Source: an uncultured Fidelibacterota bacterium (GTDB lineage Bacteria; Fidelibacterota; Marinisomatia; Marinisomatales; TCS55). From it: DNA of 64,000 bases. Positions 43,665-52,720 of the stretch are shown piece after piece (within the stretch, counting starts at the first letter, position 1; each line of letters begins with the position of its first letter). The notes beneath the pieces are model-generated. The model worked only from the letters and a program-made list of their open reading frames with translations. It did not search any database and was not told where the DNA came from. A program made the translations under genes and the position numbers. The stretch covers positions 86,984 through 150,983 of the forward strand of contig CAJWZD010000001.1 of the NCBI GenBank assembly GCA_913049685.1, read 5' to 3'.

Positions 43665-44229
43665 AATTGGTATCCAAGGAGCTAAAGGAAGCTTTTCAGA
43701 AGAAGCATGTAAAAAGTTTGCTCTAGATCATGGCATTGACAAATTTGAGATAGTATATCAAATTTCATCAGAAACGGTTTTGAATAGTATCGAAACAGAA
43801 AATACTGACTATGGAATTATTGCAATGGAAAATGCTCAGGGAGGTGTTGTAATTGAAAGTATTGAGGCGCTTGCAAAATATAAATGCACAATCGTTGAAA
43901 TGTTTCATATTTCCGTTGATCAAAATCTGCTGGGGGTAAAAGGAACGAATGTTGGCGACATAACTGAAATACATTCACACCAACAAGCTTTGAGACAGTG
44001 TAAAGATTTTTTGAGCGAATATTTTTGGACAAGACCATTGATTGAAGAAAACGACACCGCTGAGTCTGCTAGAAGACTTTCGGAAGGAAAGCTTCCCAAA
44101 ACGTCTGCTGTAATCGCCAACAAGGCATGCGCTGAGCTATACGGTTTAGATATACTAAAAGAAAGCATTCATGATTTAAAACATAATCTTACTTTATTTC
44201 TTGGATTAACAAAGTTGAAACAATTATGA
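43657..44229 (+). CDS. pheA: Prephenate dehydratase, catalytic domain only
   Basis: Converts prephenate to phenylpyruvate. The 190-residue protein keeps GIQGAKGSFSEEA, YGIIAMENAQGGVV, the HSHQQALRQC block and the DTAESARR stretch. It ends before any ACT domain, so the usual phenylalanine feedback site is absent. The family TRF motif reads T179-L180-F181 (HNLTLFL), with Leu replacing Arg. Lack of allostery would fit control by the leader. The changed motif leaves some doubt about catalytic strength. Overlaps tyrA by 4 bases. Confidence 0.85.
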   Translation: MVKIGIQGAKGSFSEEACKKFALDHGIDKFEIVYQISSETVLNSIETENTDYGIIAMENAQGGVVIESIEALAKYKCTIVEMFHISVDQNLLGVKGTNVGDITEIHSHQQALRQCKDFLSEYFWTRPLIEENDTAESARRLSEGKLPKTSAVIANKACAELYGLDILKESIHDLKHNLTLFLGLTKLKQL

Positions 44230-44966
44230 AAAATGTAGGTGTAATTGGATTTGGGAGGTTTGGAAAAATACTAGCAAATATTTTGCAAAAAGGGTTTTCA
44301 ATATCTGCGTACGACATAAAAGATACTATATCCTCATCAAATGTAAATTTTTGTAGTTTAGATAAGGTGTTGGATGAAGGGGTTATTTTTATTGCCGTAC
44401 CAATAAGAAATTTTGAACCTTTAATTAAGGATATATCGCCTAAACTCAAAAAAGGAACGACTTTAATTGATGTGTGCTCTGTTAAATCGTTTCCGGTTAA
44501 TGTAATGCTAAAGTATCTTAGTAAAGATATTGGTATCATCGCTACCCATCCTATGTTTGGCCCAGACTCATTTACAACAAATACTAAATTAAAAATGATG
44601 ATGTCCAATGTGCGTGATCCTTACAACTTATTCATTCCATGGAGGGATTATTTTTCAAATCAAGACATAGATATAATTGAAATGTCACCAGATGAACATG
44701 ACCGTCTTGCGGCAAGAAGTCAAGGAATTACACATTTCCTTGGAAGAATGCTCAAGCAATTTGGTATAAAAAAAACACAGATAGATACTCAAGGGTTCAA
44801 AGATTTACTCGATTTAGTAGAACAAACATGCAATGATACGTGGGATTTATATACAGACTTACAACTATTCAATCCATATACACTGGACACAATTTCAAAA
44901 CTACGAAAGTCTACAGAAACACTCGATAAACAACTAAGGAAAATTAAAGATGTGGAAAAAAGATAG
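44226..44966 (+). CDS. tyrA: Prephenate (or arogenate) dehydrogenase
   Basis: NAD(P)-dependent oxidative decarboxylation on the route to tyrosine. The 246-residue protein has the Rossmann motif GFGRFG (G8-G13) and the ATHPMFGPDS motif with the catalytic histidine H108, followed by the helical dimerisation domain. There is no fused chorismate mutase and no ACT domain. Substrate preference between prephenate and arogenate cannot be read directly. It overlaps the DAHP synthase gene by 17 bases. Confidence 0.92.
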   Translation: MKNVGVIGFGRFGKILANILQKGFSISAYDIKDTISSSNVNFCSLDKVLDEGVIFIAVPIRNFEPLIKDISPKLKKGTTLIDVCSVKSFPVNVMLKYLSKDIGIIATHPMFGPDSFTTNTKLKMMMSNVRDPYNLFIPWRDYFSNQDIDIIEMSPDEHDRLAARSQGITHFLGRMLKQFGIKKTQIDTQGFKDLLDLVEQTCNDTWDLYTDLQLFNPYTLDTISKLRKSTETLDKQLRKIKDVEKR

Positions 44967-46293
44967 CTGGAAAGATTATAAAGCGCTCCATTTACCTCAC
45001 TACGAAGACTTAAATGAGTTGAATAGTGTTCTAAGTACATTAAAAGATTTTCCACCTCTGGTTTTTGCTGGTGAAGTTAGGTCATTGCGAAAATCTCTTT
45101 GTGAAGTTGCAGAAGGAAATGCATTTTTACTTCAAGGTGGTGATTGCGCAGAGAGCTTTTCTGAATTTCGAGCTGACAATATTCGTGATACATTTCGCGT
45201 AATTTTGCAAATGGCAGTAATCCTTACATCTGGGACAAACCTTCCTATAGTAAAAGTAGGTAGAATGGCTGGCCAATTCGCTAAACCAAGATCTAGTCCG
45301 ACTGAAATAAAAAATGATGAAGAACTTGAAAGCTACAGAGGGGATATAATTAATGGTATTGAATTTGACAAATCTTTACGCAAACCAAATCCTGAGCGTA
45401 TGCTAAAAGCATACTCCCAATCAGCATCAACACTCAATTTGTTACGCGCTTTTGCTGATGGAGGATATGCTGATTTACGCTATGTCAATTCATGGAATAT
45501 GGGTTTTTTAAAATCAGGTACCGAATATGAGAGATACAGGAATCTGGCAAACAAGATCCAAGAGAGTCTTAATTTTATGGAAGCTCTTGGATTAACTCCA
45601 AAAAACACACCTCAACTCACTAAAACAGAATACTATACTTGTCACGAAGCTTTACTTTTGCCCTATGAAGAGGCATTAACAAGAGAAGACTCAACTACTG
45701 GTGATATTTATGATACCTCTGCTCATTTTGTATGGATAGGCGACAGAACGCGATTCGAAAATAGTGCGCATGTTGAATTTTGCAGTGGGATCAAAAATCC
45801 AATAGGTGTTAAATGTGGTCCAACATTAGACCATGACGAATTAATAAAAATTTTAGATAAGCTTAATCCTGATAATCTCCCAGGAAAGGTCACTTTAATT
45901 TGCCGCTATGGAAATGAGAAAGTTCAGGATCATCTCCCTGACCTAATAAAACGAATTTCGGATGAAGGAAGGGTGGTGATATGGTCATGTGATCCAATGC
46001 ATGGAAATACTGTTAAAAGTTCAGATGGTACAAAAACTAGACCATTTGAAAATATCCTAAGCGAAGTAAAGAATAATATTAAAATTCATAATTCTGAAGG
46101 CAGTTGGTTTGGAGGAATTCATCTTGAAATGACCGGTCAAAATGTAACCGAATGTACTGGAGGGATAGATGATATATCAGAATCTGATCTAAAAGATAGA
46201 TATCATACACATTGCGATCCAAGGCTTAACGCTAATCAAGCTATCCAACTTGCTTTCTTGATTGCAGATGAACTAAGGAATAATGCCACTTAA
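44950..46293 (+). CDS. aroF: 3-deoxy-7-phosphoheptulonate (DAHP) synthase, class II
   Basis: First step of the shikimate pathway, from PEP and erythrose-4-phosphate. The 447-residue length and motifs are those of the class II (plant/mycobacterial) enzyme: LLQGGDCAESFSEF, VKVGRMAGQFAKPRS, RYVNSWNMGFL, VWIGDRTR, VIWSCDPMHGN and GGIHLEMTGQNVTECTGG. The metal ligands lie in these Cys, His, Glu and Asp positions. Not related in sequence to AroFGH of E. coli. Whether it keeps aromatic feedback sites cannot be judged. Overlaps aroA by 11 bases. Confidence 0.95.
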   Translation: MWKKDSWKDYKALHLPHYEDLNELNSVLSTLKDFPPLVFAGEVRSLRKSLCEVAEGNAFLLQGGDCAESFSEFRADNIRDTFRVILQMAVILTSGTNLPIVKVGRMAGQFAKPRSSPTEIKNDEELESYRGDIINGIEFDKSLRKPNPERMLKAYSQSASTLNLLRAFADGGYADLRYVNSWNMGFLKSGTEYERYRNLANKIQESLNFMEALGLTPKNTPQLTKTEYYTCHEALLLPYEEALTREDSTTGDIYDTSAHFVWIGDRTRFENSAHVEFCSGIKNPIGVKCGPTLDHDELIKILDKLNPDNLPGKVTLICRYGNEKVQDHLPDLIKRISDEGRVVIWSCDPMHGNTVKSSDGTKTRPFENILSEVKNNIKIHNSEGSWFGGIHLEMTGQNVTECTGGIDDISESDLKDRYHTHCDPRLNANQAIQLAFLIADELRNNAT

Positions 46294-47527
46294 AGGAACA
46301 TTAACCCTGCCTGGTGATAAATCTATATCACACAGAACTGTTATGCTTGCCGCTCTATCTGATCAACGATCAAAAGTTAACAATTTATCTAATGGTAAAG
46401 ATGTAAAGTCAACAATTTCCTGTTTAAAGAATTGCGGAATTGATATTGAATATTCAACGGGGTCCTATTTTGTTAATGGCGGGAGATTTAAGCAACCAAT
46501 AACTGATTTAGATTGTGGAAATTCTGGAACAACTATGAGATTGCTGATCGGTCTTCTTGCAGGTCAAGGGATAGATGCCAATTTCATTGGTGACAAGTCT
46601 CTTTCAAATAGACCTATGGAAAGAATAATTGATCCCTTAAAAAAAATGGGTCTTAATATTAAAAGCAACAAAACAATGCCACCTATACACATTTCTAAGA
46701 GTAAACTAAAGGGAATAGATTATGTAATGCCAATTGCAAGTGCGCAATTGAAATCAAGCATCCTTCTTGCTGCGCTTGGTGCAAAATCAAACACAACGAT
46801 AAAAGAAAATATAGTTTCTAGAGATCATACGGAAATCATGTTAAAAAATATTGGAGTCAACCTTTATAGAAAAAGTGGATCAATATTTGTAGAGCCTTGT
46901 AATAAATTTCTACCTCAAAATATTTCAGTTCCTGCTGACCCATCAACTGCAGCTTTCTTTATTGGTGCTGCAGTCTTGTCACCCAGATCTAAATTACTAA
47001 TAACAAACCTGCTTTTAAATGAAACTCGAATTGGATTTTTAAGGGCATTAGAAAAAATGGGGTGTTCATTTAATTATCGCAATATTCGTAATGTGTCTGG
47101 CGAAAAAATAGGTGATTTAGAAGTGCGTTATCACAAGTTATTCGGTATTGAAATAAACAAATCTGATATCCCCTCTATAATTGATGAAATACCAATTCTC
47201 GCACTGATTGCTTCACAAGCTGAAGGCACAACAATCGTTAGCGGAGCTGAGGAGCTTAGAGTTAAAGAATCAGATAGGCTCGAAGCAATATGTAGAAATT
47301 TAAAAGCAATTGGAATTAACGTAATTGAAAAATCTGATGGATTCATAATTAAGGGTGGTTCAAAAATTCAATCTGGCGATGTTCAGACGTTTGATGATCA
47401 TCGTATTGCAATGACGTTCCATATTGCGTCAGTAATTTCTGGTAAAGAAATAAAGTTGGATAATGCAGAGTGTGTTAACATTTCCTTTCCAGCTTTTTTT
47501 AAAACAATAGAAAATATAATACGATGA
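46283..47527 (+). CDS. aroA: 3-phosphoshikimate 1-carboxyvinyltransferase (EPSP synthase)
   Basis: Adds enolpyruvate from PEP to shikimate-3-phosphate. The 414-residue protein starts almost directly with the substrate loop LTLPGDKSISHRTVMLAALS. It continues with LDCGNSGTTMRLLIGLLAGQ, SNRPMERIIDPL, RVKESDRLEAIC and DDHRIAMTF, each typical of the inside-out alpha/beta barrel. The PEP loop G-N-S-G-T-T-x-R differs from the glycine-96/alanine signature that decides class, so herbicide class is not assigned. Overlaps aroE by 4 bases. Confidence 0.96.
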   Translation: MPLKGTLTLPGDKSISHRTVMLAALSDQRSKVNNLSNGKDVKSTISCLKNCGIDIEYSTGSYFVNGGRFKQPITDLDCGNSGTTMRLLIGLLAGQGIDANFIGDKSLSNRPMERIIDPLKKMGLNIKSNKTMPPIHISKSKLKGIDYVMPIASAQLKSSILLAALGAKSNTTIKENIVSRDHTEIMLKNIGVNLYRKSGSIFVEPCNKFLPQNISVPADPSTAAFFIGAAVLSPRSKLLITNLLLNETRIGFLRALEKMGCSFNYRNIRNVSGEKIGDLEVRYHKLFGIEINKSDIPSIIDEIPILALIASQAEGTTIVSGAEELRVKESDRLEAICRNLKAIGINVIEKSDGFIIKGGSKIQSGDVQTFDDHRIAMTFHIASVISGKEIKLDNAECVNISFPAFFKTIENIIR

Positions 47528-48315
47528 AAAAAATTTCAGTAATTGGTTCACCAATTGAACACAGTCTAAGCCCATACTTGCATCAAGAAATATATAAAGA
47601 AATAGGCGAGAAAATTACTTCAACCAAAATAGATGTTAGTAAATCAGAGCTTCGTACATTTGTTAATAATCACAAAAATGATTTTTATAACGTAACAATT
47701 CCTCACAAAGAAAAAATATTGCCCCTTTTAGAAAGTGTTGATGTTTCAGCGGATCAAATAGGCGCAGTCAATTGCGTAGCAAAATTAAAAGGCTACAACA
47801 CAGACTGGATGGGCTTTAAAAAAGCTATGGATGAGAACAGTATCAAATTGAAGAATAAAAATTGTATTATTCTTGGCGCAGGAGGAGCTGCGCGTGCTGT
47901 AGCATATGCATTAATTAAATCAGAGTGTAATTCAATAACGATATTGAACAGGTCAGAAAAAAGAAAACAAACTATATGTAAATGGATTGATCGCTTTGGA
48001 AATTATAGTGCTAATTTAGCTGCAGCTGATATAATTATAAACTGTACCCCAGTTGGAATGTGGCCAAACCTTGAAGACAGACCAGTTTATACTGGTACAA
48101 TTTCATCAAATCAGGTTGTTGTAGATACCATTTATAATCCTTACGAAACCGCATTTTTAAAGTATGCAAAAAAAACTGGGGCCAAGATAATTAGAGGAAT
48201 AGATATGTTTATTCTACAAGGATTAGCTTCGATAAATATTTGGGAAAAAAATGATATAACACAAAGAGTTAATTTTAAAAAAATTAAAAAGGTACTAGAG
48301 GAAAAAATATGCTAA
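47524..48315 (+). CDS. aroE: Shikimate dehydrogenase
   Basis: NADPH reduction of 3-dehydroshikimate. The 263-residue protein has SPIEHSLSPYLHQ for substrate serines, the catalytic lysine in YNVTIPHKEKI (about K64), the dinucleotide motif LGAGGAARAVAYAL, the NRSEKRK NADPH-phosphate patch and NCTPVGMWPN. Length is normal for AroE rather than YdiB. Overlaps aroC by 7 bases. Confidence 0.95.
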   Translation: MKKISVIGSPIEHSLSPYLHQEIYKEIGEKITSTKIDVSKSELRTFVNNHKNDFYNVTIPHKEKILPLLESVDVSADQIGAVNCVAKLKGYNTDWMGFKKAMDENSIKLKNKNCIILGAGGAARAVAYALIKSECNSITILNRSEKRKQTICKWIDRFGNYSANLAAADIIINCTPVGMWPNLEDRPVYTGTISSNQVVVDTIYNPYETAFLKYAKKTGAKIIRGIDMFILQGLASINIWEKNDITQRVNFKKIKKVLEEKIC

Positions 48316-49463
48316 AAAGATTACAGTTTTTAACATCAGGTGAATCACATGGAAAAGGGCTACTTGGAATTCTTGACGGACTACCAGCAGGACTCAAGAT
48401 AAGCGAAGAGTATATTGACCGCCAACTCAAGAGGCGCCAAATGGGGCATGGAAGAGGTGGTCGAATGAAAATTGAAAAAGATCATGCACAAATATGGGGA
48501 GGAGTTAGACATGGATTAACACTAGGATCACCTATTGGAATACTCATCGATAACCTTGATTGGAAAAATTGGACAAAAAAGATGTCGGTTGAGCCTATAA
48601 ATGAAAAAGTAAGACCGGTGACTCTACCCCGACCTGGTCACGCAGATCTTGCAGGTGTTCATAAGTACGAATTTGATGATATTAGAAATATTCTTGAAAG
48701 ATCAAGCGCGAGGGAAACAACGATGCGGGTAGCACTAGGATCTGTTTGCAGGAAACTTCTAGAAGAGATCGGTATACACGTTGGAAGCCGAGTAGTTCAG
48801 ATACACAATGCAAAAGATAAATCAAAATATGAATTAACACCTGATGATATAAATGATACAGCGGATAAATCACCCGTTAGATGTTTGGATACTAAAGCTG
48901 AAAAAGAAATGATAGACATAATCGATAAAGCAAAAAAGGCAGGTGATTCCGTTGGAGGTGTATTTGAAGTTATTGCTACTGGAGTTCCGTATGGCCTTGG
49001 GTCTTACACTCAATGGAATAATAAACTTCAAGCACGAATAACAACAATGATGATGAGTATAAATGCTTTTAAAGGAATAGAAATAGGTAGTGGCTTTAAA
49101 AGTTCATCCCAATTTGGCAGTAAGGTACATGATGAAATAGGATATCATGAAGGAAGGTTTACTAGGTATACAAATAATGCTGGAGGGATTGAGGGCGGTA
49201 TGAGTAATGCACAGCCAATTGTTCTTTGGATGTCAATGAAGCCAATTTCTACACTTATTAAACCATTAAGATCGGTTGATATAGTAACCTACGAGGAAAA
49301 AAATGCTCATAAGGAACGAACGGATTCCTGTGCAGTTCCAGCAGCATCAGTTGTTTCTGAAAGCATGCTCTGTATAACTCTTGTAGATGCGCTTCTGGAA
49401 AAATTTGGTGGAGATAGTGTAAACCAGTTGAAATCCCATATGAATAGTTCGGCAAAATATTGA
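48309..49463 (+). CDS. aroC: Chorismate synthase
   Basis: Flavin-dependent elimination that yields chorismate, the shared precursor for TrpE and chorismate mutase encoded upstream. The 384-residue protein has the N-terminal SGESHGKGLLGILDGLPAGL, RRQMGHGRGGRMKIEKD and RPGHADLAG, and a C-terminal NAGGIEGGMSN block that forms the FMN site. No fused reductase domain, so it is the monofunctional type. Overlaps aroK by 4 bases. Confidence 0.96.
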   Translation: MLKRLQFLTSGESHGKGLLGILDGLPAGLKISEEYIDRQLKRRQMGHGRGGRMKIEKDHAQIWGGVRHGLTLGSPIGILIDNLDWKNWTKKMSVEPINEKVRPVTLPRPGHADLAGVHKYEFDDIRNILERSSARETTMRVALGSVCRKLLEEIGIHVGSRVVQIHNAKDKSKYELTPDDINDTADKSPVRCLDTKAEKEMIDIIDKAKKAGDSVGGVFEVIATGVPYGLGSYTQWNNKLQARITTMMMSINAFKGIEIGSGFKSSSQFGSKVHDEIGYHEGRFTRYTNNAGGIEGGMSNAQPIVLWMSMKPISTLIKPLRSVDIVTYEEKNAHKERTDSCAVPAASVVSESMLCITLVDALLEKFGGDSVNQLKSHMNSSAKY

Positions 49464-49951
49464 AAAAAATATTTTTAATTGGCATGATGGGTGCAGGAAA
49501 AACAACTATTGGTAAATTATTAGCTGAAAAACTAAATGTTAATTTTGAAGATTTGGACGAAATAATTACAGTTGAATATGGTCTATCAATCAATGAACTT
49601 TTTTCAAAGTACGGTGAGACCGCTTTTCGAAACGCGGAAAGTAATGCCCTTCTAAGTTCTATGGGAAATGTTATATCTTGTGGAGGCGGAATCATTCTTG
49701 ATAAAAAAAATAGAGACTACATAAATAAGGGGTTGTCATTTTTTCTAAACGTAAATTTAGCAGAATTAGAAAAGAGACTTAAATATCAAAATAGTAGACC
49801 ATTGCTGGATAGGGATAATCTAAAAAAAACGCTCAATTCGATATGGGAAAAAAGAGAAAAGATGTATATACAAACCGCGAATCATGTTATTAATATTAAT
49901 AATCAATCACCGAACGAGATTGTGCAAACAATTTTAGGATATATAAAATGA
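49460..49951 (+). CDS. aroK: Shikimate kinase
   Basis: ATP-dependent phosphorylation of shikimate. The 163-residue P-loop kinase has GMMGAGKTTIGK (about 8-19), DLDE for the magnesium and shikimate contacts near 32-35, FR-x-AE with the substrate arginine near 57, SCGGGI (about 73-78) and the lid R-P-L-L arginine near 114. The start is TTG 49460, overlapping the aroC stop. A separate gene rather than the AroK-AroB fusion seen in some bacteria, although it overlaps aroB by 4 bases. Confidence 0.94.
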   Translation: MKKIFLIGMMGAGKTTIGKLLAEKLNVNFEDLDEIITVEYGLSINELFSKYGETAFRNAESNALLSSMGNVISCGGGIILDKKNRDYINKGLSFFLNVNLAELEKRLKYQNSRPLLDRDNLKKTLNSIWEKREKMYIQTANHVININNQSPNEIVQTILGYIK

Positions 49952-51024
49952 ACGATATTGTTGTTGATCTAGATCTTAGATCTTATAAAATAGTTGTAAA
50001 GAGTGGCTCGATAAAGCTCTTTCCTGACTATTTAAAGCTCCATGATAATATCAAAAATTTTGTGTTAATAAGCCACGACTCAATAATGAAGCATCATGGA
50101 TTTAATCTTAAAAGTAATCTAGAAAGCTTGAGTTACGAGATTGTAGAGATTATTTTGCCTGATGGTGATGATTCAAAAGATTTAAAAGTTTACAATAGAA
50201 TAATTACCAAGATGATCGAATCGAATTGCGACAGAACATCAGTAGTCATTGCGCTTGGCGGAGGAGTAGTTGGAGATATATCTGGTTTTGTTGCATCATC
50301 TTTCATGAGGGGAATTAAATATTATCAAGTTCCAACTACGCTGCTATCTATGGTGGATTCTTCTATTGGTGGGAAAACAGGTCTTAATTTTTCCAGAAAA
50401 AAGAATATTATTGGCTCTATTTACCAACCTGTATCTGTAATCGTTGATCCAGATTTATTAGATACATTACCATTTAATGAGAAGGTTTCAGGGTTAGGTG
50501 AAATAATAAAATATGCAGCTATAAATGATCGTAGTTTCATAAATAAATTGCATGAATGGGTTAAAGATATTGAAAGTTTTCCCTATACTGAAGCGATTGA
50601 AAGATGTTGCCGGATAAAAGCTGAAATTGTCACAAAGGATGAAAAAGAAATTGATTTAAGAAGAGTGCTGAACTTTGGTCATACAATTGGTCATGCATTA
50701 GAATCGTATTTTGGATTTCGAAAGTTACGCCACGGCGAAGCAGTTTCTTTTGGAATGATGTGTTCTGCATGGATCTCCTTGAAAAAAGGGTTTATAGATA
50801 CAGAGGAATATAATTTGTTAATTGAAATTATTAACCAATTGCCACTACCCAAACTAAGCAAAGTAGATCCTGATAAAATAATGCATTATATCAATTTTGA
50901 TAAGAAGAACGAGAACGGAAAGCTTAACTTTGTACTCTTGGATGGATTGGGCAAAGCCAAAGTGTCTCAAGATGTATCGAGTTTAGAAATATTAGAATCG
51001 TTAAAGGTGTTAAGTGAATGTTAA
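49948..51024 (+). CDS. aroB: 3-dehydroquinate synthase
   Basis: NAD- and metal-dependent cyclisation of DAHP. The 358-residue protein has ALGGGVVGDISGFVASSFMRG near 110, VPTTLLSMVDSSIGGKTGLN near 130-150, GLGEIIKYA near 180 and the metal histidines in LNFGHTIGHALES plus LRHGEAVSFGM. All metal-binding motifs are intact. Overlaps aroK (4 bases) and aroQ (11 bases). Confidence 0.96.
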   Translation: MNDIVVDLDLRSYKIVVKSGSIKLFPDYLKLHDNIKNFVLISHDSIMKHHGFNLKSNLESLSYEIVEIILPDGDDSKDLKVYNRIITKMIESNCDRTSVVIALGGGVVGDISGFVASSFMRGIKYYQVPTTLLSMVDSSIGGKTGLNFSRKKNIIGSIYQPVSVIVDPDLLDTLPFNEKVSGLGEIIKYAAINDRSFINKLHEWVKDIESFPYTEAIERCCRIKAEIVTKDEKEIDLRRVLNFGHTIGHALESYFGFRKLRHGEAVSFGMMCSAWISLKKGFIDTEEYNLLIEIINQLPLPKLSKVDPDKIMHYINFDKKNENGKLNFVLLDGLGKAKVSQDVSSLEILESLKVLSEC

Positions 51025-51439
51025 AGTAATTAATGGACCAAATTTAAATTTGCTTGGGAAACGAAATATAAATGTCTATGGCAAAGAAACATTAAACGAA
51101 ATTAGAAACTGGCTTGAATCTAAAGCGGGCGATGAGCTTCTTATTGAATGGTTTCAGTCTAATCATGAAGGTAAAATCATTGATGAAATACATAATTCTT
51201 TAAATTGTGAGGGCATCGTTATAAATCCAGGAGCCTTTACGCACTATTCTTACGCGATAAGAGATGCTATTGAATCTGTCGAAATACCAACAGTTGAAGT
51301 TCATTTAAGCGATATAAACAATAGAGAGAATTTCAGAAAAAAATCAGTAATTAAAGACGTATGCATTGGACAAATATCTGGTCTTGGTAAAGCTGGATAT
51401 CTGAACGCTGTTAAAATGATTATTGATTATAAAAACTGA
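51014..51439 (+). CDS. aroQ: 3-dehydroquinate dehydratase, type II
   Basis: Dehydrates 3-dehydroquinate to 3-dehydroshikimate. The 141-residue small flavodoxin-like subunit, dodecameric in the family, has VINGPNLNLLGKR, a catalytic tyrosine in NVYG (about Y22), INPGAFTHYSYAIRDAI and VEVHLSDINNRENFRKKS with the catalytic histidine. The start is GTG 51014 inside the aroB end. Last gene of the aromatic operon. Only 11 bases separate it from the convergent rocD, and no hairpin terminator is seen there. Confidence 0.95.
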   Translation: MNVKVINGPNLNLLGKRNINVYGKETLNEIRNWLESKAGDELLIEWFQSNHEGKIIDEIHNSLNCEGIVINPGAFTHYSYAIRDAIESVEIPTVEVHLSDINNRENFRKKSVIKDVCIGQISGLGKAGYLNAVKMIIDYKN

Positions 51440-51450
51440 AAGGATAATGT

Positions 51451-52689
51451 TTAATTTTTAAAATTTAAAATTGTTCTCTCAATAATTTTACAGCATTCCA
51501 GCAATTCTGACTCTTTAATGGTGAGCGGAGGAGCAAATCTAATTATATTCCCATGGGTTGGCTTAGCAAGCAATCCATTATCTTTTAAAGCATGGCAAAT
51601 ATCTAGTGCAGTTGAACTTAAAGGTGAGTCATTAACTTCTAGCGCATTTAACAAACCCTTACCTCTAACAATATTTAAAAGTTCGCTTTTTTGAATTATT
51701 TTATTCATCTCTTCTCTAAATAGCTTACCAAGTTGAAATGCATTTTCAGGTAACCCCTCTTCTATAATTACTTCAAGAGCAACTTGAGCTACTCTACAAG
51801 CTAGTGGATTTCCTCCATATGTTGAGCCGTGCTGACCTGGTTTTATGGTAAGCATAATTTCATCTGAGCTTAGCACTGCGGATATTGGCAAAATTCCACC
51901 CGATAAGGCTTTGCCTAAAATTAGAATATCTGGCTTAATGTTGGCATAGTCGCTGCATAACATTTTTCCTGTTCTGCCCAATCCAGTTTGAACTTCATCA
52001 GCTATAAATAGAACGTTATTTTCTTTACAAAGATTGTATGCTTCATTCAAATATCCTTCATCTGGGACAATAACCCCCGCCTCACCTTGAATAGGTTCAA
52101 CCATAAAACCTGCTACATTTTCATCCTTTAAAGCATTTTTAAGGGAACTTAAATCATTGTAAGGGATAATTTCAAATCCTGGCATAAACGGGCCATAATC
52201 TTCAAAACAGTCTGGATCGGTTGAGGATGAGCAAGCTGCAAGTGTTCGACCCCAGAAGTTGCCCTCCGCAAATAGAATTTTTGCTTCATTCTTTTTTGTC
52301 CCTTTGACTTTATATGCCCATTTTCTGCATAACTTTAAAGCAGTTTCGCCGCCCTCAACTCCAGTATTCATAGGAAGAACTTTATCGTATCCAAATAACG
52401 AAGTTATATATTCTGCATACTCTCCAAGCGCATCAGTATAAAATGCCCGAGATGTTAACTGTAGTTTTTCAGCTTGTCCAACTAGTGTAGACACAATTTT
52501 GGGATGACAATGACCTTGGTTGACCGCTGAATACGCAGAAAGAAAATCATAATATTCATTCCCATCAACATCCCAAACTTTAATGCCTTGCCCCCTAGAT
52601 AGGACAACAGGCAAAGGATGATAATTGTGAGCACCATACTTATTTTCAAGATCAATTGCGCTAGATGTATTTAAACTCATTTTGTTCAT
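51451..52689 (-). CDS. rocD: Ornithine aminotransferase
   Basis: PLP transaminase that converts ornithine and 2-oxoglutarate to glutamate-5-semialdehyde and glutamate. The 412-residue class III aminotransferase has the ornithine-specific start [19 protein letters not shown], the [14 protein letters not shown] cofactor block and the Schiff-base lysine in [18 protein letters not shown] (about K252). Distinguished from ArgD by the N-terminal block and the [12 protein letters not shown] stretch. Lies 31 bases after carB and ends the long minus-strand run. Confidence 0.93.
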   Translation of the reverse strand: MNKMSLNTSSAIDLENKYGAHNYHPLPVVLSRGQGIKVWDVDGNEYYDFLSAYSAVNQGHCHPKIVSTLVGQAEKLQLTSRAFYTDALGEYAEYITSLFGYDKVLPMNTGVEGGETALKLCRKWAYKVKGTKKNEAKILFAEGNFWGRTLAACSSSTDPDCFEDYGPFMPGFEIIPYNDLSSLKNALKDENVAGFMVEPIQGEAGVIVPDEGYLNEAYNLCKENNVLFIADEVQTGLGRTGKMLCSDYANIKPDILILGKALSGGILPISAVLSSDEIMLTIKPGQHGSTYGGNPLACRVAQVALEVIIEEGLPENAFQLGKLFREEMNKIIQKSELLNIVRGKGLLNALEVNDSPLSSTALDICHALKDNGLLAKPTHGNIIRFAPPLTIKESELLECCKIIERTILNFKN

Positions 52690-52720
52690 TATTTATTTCT
52701 ATCCTTTATTTTACAATATA

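Noticed and set aside
51430..51460. Terminator between aroQ and rocD
   Set aside because: The short gap is A+T-rich and lacks a stable G/C stem; any termination there is not evident from sequence.
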